A stretch of DNA of 64,000 nt. Origin: Cellulomonas sp. SG140. Lineage in GTDB: Bacteria > Actinomycetota > Actinomycetes > Actinomycetales > Cellulomonadaceae. Under the pieces are notes generated by a model. The model was not told the origin of the DNA. It did no database searches and saw nothing but the letters and a program-made list of their open reading frames with translations. Positions 61,210 through 64,000 of this stretch are shown here, piece after piece. A program made the position numbers and the translations under genes. Where the stretch lies: positions 62,001 through 126,000 of the forward strand of contig NZ_JANZLA010000005.1 of NCBI RefSeq assembly GCF_025770785.1. Direction: 5' to 3'. The first letter of the stretch is position 1. Each line of letters starts with the position of its first letter.

Positions 61210-62535
61210 TCAGACCAGCGACGCCCGCGCCGCGTGCACCTCCGCCACCCGCTCGAGGATCGCGTCCAGCACCGGCATGCGGTCGAACTGCCGCGCGTGC
61301 GCCAGCGCCTGCTCGGCCATCGACTCCCGCTCCACGTCGGACATGCCCAGCACCGCCCGGTCCAGGGCCGCCGCCAGCGCCGGCGGGTCCGCCGGCGGCA
61401 CGATCAGCGCCGTGTCACCGACCGCCTCGCCGATCCCGCCGACGTCCGTGGTGATCACCGGCCCGCCGCCGGACAGCATCGACTCGACCAGTGCGATGCC
61501 GAACGTCTCGGTGAACTCCGGCATCGACTTGCTCGGCAGGGCGAACGCCCGCGCGCCGGCCATCAGGTGCGCCTTCTCCTCGTCGTCCACGTCGTGCAGG
61601 AACCGGATCCGCCCCGCCACCGCGGTCGTCGCCGCGAGCGCGTGCAGCGCCTCGGCCTGCGGTCCGTTGCCGGCCACCACCAGCTCCACCGACCCGGCCG
61701 CGCGGCTGGCGGCGTACGCCTCGATCAGGTCGTCCACCCCCTTGGCGTGCGCCAGCCGGGACAGGTAGAGGACGTAGCCGCCGCGGGTCAGCCCCCGCGC
61801 GGCGAGCACCGCGTCGGTGAGGTCGTCGTCCCGCGCCAGGTACGCACCGACGTCGATCGCGGGGTAGCTGACCTGCACCCGCTCCTCGCACTGCGCGGCG
61901 AACCGGGTGCCGTGCTTGGCGTCGATGGCGCGCGCCTCGCCGACGATCATGTCGCGGGTGTACCGGGACACCGCCAGGCACACGTCGTGGTCCAGGTAGC
62001 TGGCCAGCACCTGCGCGGCGGCCCCGAACCGGTCCTCCTCGACGCACGCGCGCACGACGTTGGTCACGTCCGAGCCGACCGCCTCCGCGACGGTCACCAC
62101 GTCGACCGGCAGGCCGGTTGACCGGGCGATCCGCACGGCATCGGCCACCGCGGTGGCGTGCGGCGACAGGTACAGGGACATCGCCACGGTCGGCACGCCG
62201 TCGGTGAACAGCTCCACCAGCCGGCCGGTCAGCCCCGCGAGCCACCGTCCGTCGGGCACCTTGTAGTCGCCCACCGGACCGGGCCGCTCCACGGTGATGC
62301 CGTCGCTGTACGGCAGCACCCCGTCGAGGGGCTTGAGCGGCAGGCCGGCACGCTGCAGCACGTCCAGCGGCCAGGTGACGATCCGCACGTCGTCGAACCC
62401 GCGCCGCAGGGCCGCCTCGGCGAGGTTGCGCGCCTCGCCGGAGTGGCCGCAGATCACCGGGTCCGCCCGCACGACCAGCACCAGCCGTCGCGTCGGCGCG
62501 CGACCGGGGCCCGCACCGTCCGGAACCGTGCTCAT
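61210..62535 (-). CDS. Family 4 glycosyltransferase
   Basis: A 441-residue enzyme with the GT-B fold: LVLVVRADPVICGHSGEARNLAEAALRRGF is the N-terminal domain, YVLYLSRLAHAKGVDDLIEAYA and the C-terminal GPQAEALHALAATTAVAGRIRFLHDVDDEEKAHLMAGARAFALPSKSMPEFTETFGIALVESMLSGG (E-x7-E motif ETFGIALVE in parts) follow. The acceptor and sugar are unknown; GT4 enzymes use NDP sugars. The ATG overlaps the GH92 gene stop by four bases (ATGA), so the two are coupled; putA follows after ten bases. Confidence 0.88.
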   Translation of the reverse strand: MSTVPDGAGPGRAPTRRLVLVVRADPVICGHSGEARNLAEAALRRGFDDVRIVTWPLDVLQRAGLPLKPLDGVLPYSDGITVERPGPVGDYKVPDGRWLAGLTGRLVELFTDGVPTVAMSLYLSPHATAVADAVRIARSTGLPVDVVTVAEAVGSDVTNVVRACVEEDRFGAAAQVLASYLDHDVCLAVSRYTRDMIVGEARAIDAKHGTRFAAQCEERVQVSYPAIDVGAYLARDDDLTDAVLAARGLTRGGYVLYLSRLAHAKGVDDLIEAYAASRAAGSVELVVAGNGPQAEALHALAATTAVAGRIRFLHDVDDEEKAHLMAGARAFALPSKSMPEFTETFGIALVESMLSGGGPVITTDVGGIGEAVGDTALIVPPADPPALAAALDRAVLGMSDVERESMAEQALAHARQFDRMPVLDAILERVAEVHAARASLV

Positions 62536-64000
62536 GCTGCTCCCCCTGGTCGCACCACCGGCGTCGACAGCGTCGGCGGTCCGGAGCTGGTCGTCAGCGG
62601 CACGGGCGAGCGGGACGACGGCGGTCGGCTCGCCAGGTCCGTGCCCCAGCTGTTGGGCTCGACGCCGAGCCGCACCTGCAGGTGCCCGCCGCGGTGCACC
62701 TCGTGCCCGCTGAGCCACGACCGGTCCAGCGGCCGTCCGTTGAACGTGATGCCCTGCACGTACTGGGCGGGACCGCCGGGCTCCGGCTCCCGGAACCCCT
62801 CCGTCTCGATGGTCAGGGAGCGCCCCCCGACCTCCAGGGCCGCCGCCCGCCACGACGGTGCGTTCACCAGGAACCGGTTCTGCCCGGCCACCGGGAACAG
62901 CCCCAGGCTGGCCCACACGTACCAGGACGAGAGGCCGCCGGAGTCGTCGTTGCCGGGCAGCCCGCCGCGGCCGGTGCCGAACTGGTTGGTCACCACGTCG
63001 TGCACCACCTGCGCCGTGCGGTCGGGCCGACCGGCCCAGTGGTACGCGTACGGCGCCTCCATGTCCGGCTCGTTGTTCAGCCCCTCGAACCGGTCCAGCC
63101 GATAGCCGGCCGCCATCTCCGCCAGCTCGGGCTGCAGCCCGGGCTGCACCACGGGCGGTGCGCCGAACCCGAAGAACCGGTCGAGCAGCCCGACGAAGGC
63201 GTCGTCACCGCCGGCCAGCGCGATCCGCCCCGCCATGTCGTGCAGCAGCCGGAACGAGTAGTTCCACTTGCCGCCCTCGTAGTACGTCGAGTCGTGCAGC
63301 AGGCCGGTCGCCGGGTCGAAGGCGTTGGCCCACCGGTCGGCCAGCGGGGCGAACTGCTCGACGAGCGCGCGGTCGCCGACGTGGGCCGCGACGTAGGCCG
63401 TGCACCAGTACCCGAACGCCAGGTCCAGCGTGTGGCTGACCGGCTGCGCCAGGCCGCGCAGCAGGAACTCCTCGCCGTACGTGCGCCGCAGGTCGTTGTG
63501 CATGTGCACCAGCGCCCAGTCCCAGTCGACGCCGGGCAGGCCCAGCTGGCACACGTCGGCCAGGAAGGTGTGCGCGAGCGCCGAGCCCTGCCGGGAGAAC
63601 TGGTCGGCACCGCGCGCCATCCGGTACCCGATCGGCAGGTTGCCCTCCTCCTCGGCGATCTGGATCAGCGCGTTGGCCAGCTCGACCGCCTTGTGCGGCC
63701 GCAGCGCCGTGATCAGCGGCAGCTGCGTGCGGTAGATGTCCCACATCGTCGCGATGTCGAACACGAACGGGCCGTCCATCGGCCAGAACGGGGACTCGTC
63801 CATCGCCAGGCACGGCTTGATCAGCGAGTGGTAGACGGCGGTGGACAGCACCGTCTGCCGCACGCGCGACGGGGTGTCCACCTGGACTCCGTCCAGGTGC
63901 TCGCGCCAGTCGGCGGCCGTCGCGGCACGTCGCACGGTGAAGCTGCGCGGCCCCGGACCGCAGTCGTGCTCGAGGTTCTCCTTCGCCTGCTCCACCCCGC
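62532..64000 (-). CDS. GH92 family alpha-mannosidase (5' end outside window)
   Basis: The last 489 residues of a GH92 enzyme, running from the right edge to the stop at 62532. The hallmarks are MDGPFVFDIATMWDIYRTQLPL, NLPIGYRMARGADQF, EGLNNEPDMEAPYAYHWAGRPDRTAQVV and the catalytic GLPGNDDSGGLSSWYVWASLGLFPVAGQN (Asp pair of the calcium-assisted inverting mechanism). GH92 enzymes remove alpha-mannose (mostly alpha-1,2) from glycans. The start codon is not visible; a GTG at 63993 is only internal. It leads a coupled unit with the glycosyltransferase. Confidence 0.92.
   Translation of the reverse strand, partial: GVEQAKENLEHDCGPGPRSFTVRRAATAADWREHLDGVQVDTPSRVRQTVLSTAVYHSLIKPCLAMDESPFWPMDGPFVFDIATMWDIYRTQLPLITALRPHKAVELANALIQIAEEEGNLPIGYRMARGADQFSRQGSALAHTFLADVCQLGLPGVDWDWALVHMHNDLRRTYGEEFLLRGLAQPVSHTLDLAFGYWCTAYVAAHVGDRALVEQFAPLADRWANAFDPATGLLHDSTYYEGGKWNYSFRLLHDMAGRIALAGGDDAFVGLLDRFFGFGAPPVVQPGLQPELAEMAAGYRLDRFEGLNNEPDMEAPYAYHWAGRPDRTAQVVHDVVTNQFGTGRGGLPGNDDSGGLSSWYVWASLGLFPVAGQNRFLVNAPSWRAAALEVGGRSLTIETEGFREPEPGGPAQYVQGITFNGRPLDRSWLSGHEVHRGGHLQVRLGVEPNSWGTDLASRPPSSRSPVPLTTSSGPPTLSTPVVRPGGAA

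Overview
The window is about 64 kb of very GC-rich DNA with dense, overlapping genes, many GTG starts and actinobacterial marker families: WhiB/Wbl, GlnR, DevS-type kinase, ClpC, bifunctional-size PutA, RsiG-like, DUF2510, DUF5063, DUF2516 and DUF6318. It is most consistent with a chromosomal segment of an actinomycete near Cellulomonas (inference from gene content; not tested). I see no phage, integrase, insertion sequence, CRISPR array or rRNA operon.

Layout. 1-3.5 kb: tail of a LacI regulator, a DUF1697 gene, a SHOCT membrane protein, and a NarL-type two-component pair whose response regulator has an in-frame stop. 3.6-6 kb: tRNA-Ser(GGA), an autoregulated-looking TetR gene coupled to an Acg-type nitroreductase, and SRP RNA. 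6-9.2 kb: two GyrI-like effector-binding proteins around a secreted PKD protein and a DUF6318 lipoprotein. 9.2-14.6 kb: PepC, then dnaX-recR-DUF5063. 14.6-20.2 kb: an ABC exporter pair, a TSUP permease, and ask-asd, with a clear internal start for the Ask beta chain. 20.2-28.9 kb: DUF2510 protein, degenerate Fic protein, tRNA-Pro(CGG), metallophosphoesterase-ponA divergent from a wblA/whiB4 homologue, DUF4177, RidA, Crp, an RsiG-like protein and nth; this order resembles the whiB4-ponA2 and crp-nth-ephE neighbourhoods of mycobacteria and streptomycetes. 29-34.5 kb: hydrolase, NhaA, GlnR, and a divergent operon made of a tiny leader ORF, a membrane protein and a thioredoxin-like protein, then DUF4395 and DsrE. 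34.5-39.6 kb: quinone oxidoreductase, a 35-residue membrane peptide, nitrobindin-like protein, YgfZ, FUSC, DUF2516 and Dtd. 39.6-47.5 kb: a 520-bp non-coding region with DnaA-box-like sites and a repeated hairpin, a macrodomain protein, a class V aminotransferase divergent from LysR, a three-gene overlapping cluster (HAD, hydrolase, YdcF), thioesterase, a small membrane protein behind a CsoR-like operator, and Sir2. 47.5-57.6 kb: DevS-like kinase with an 18-bp palindrome, ClpC, APC permease, GGDEF protein, orphan ABC ATPase and a membrane-anchored DMFase-like protein. 57.6-64 kb: PutA, GT4 glycosyltransferase and a GH92 mannosidase that runs off the window.

The most useful regulatory observation is a repeated geometry. 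In more than ten genes a TANNNT-like -10 hexamer ends exactly six bases before the GTG or ATG, predicting leaderless mRNAs. It fixes several starts (DevS-like, DsrE, thioesterase, YdcF) and exposes a probable 21-codon leaderless leader peptide overlapping the permease gene next to glnR. All coordinates and motifs come from reading the sequence; family names come from recognition without database searches.
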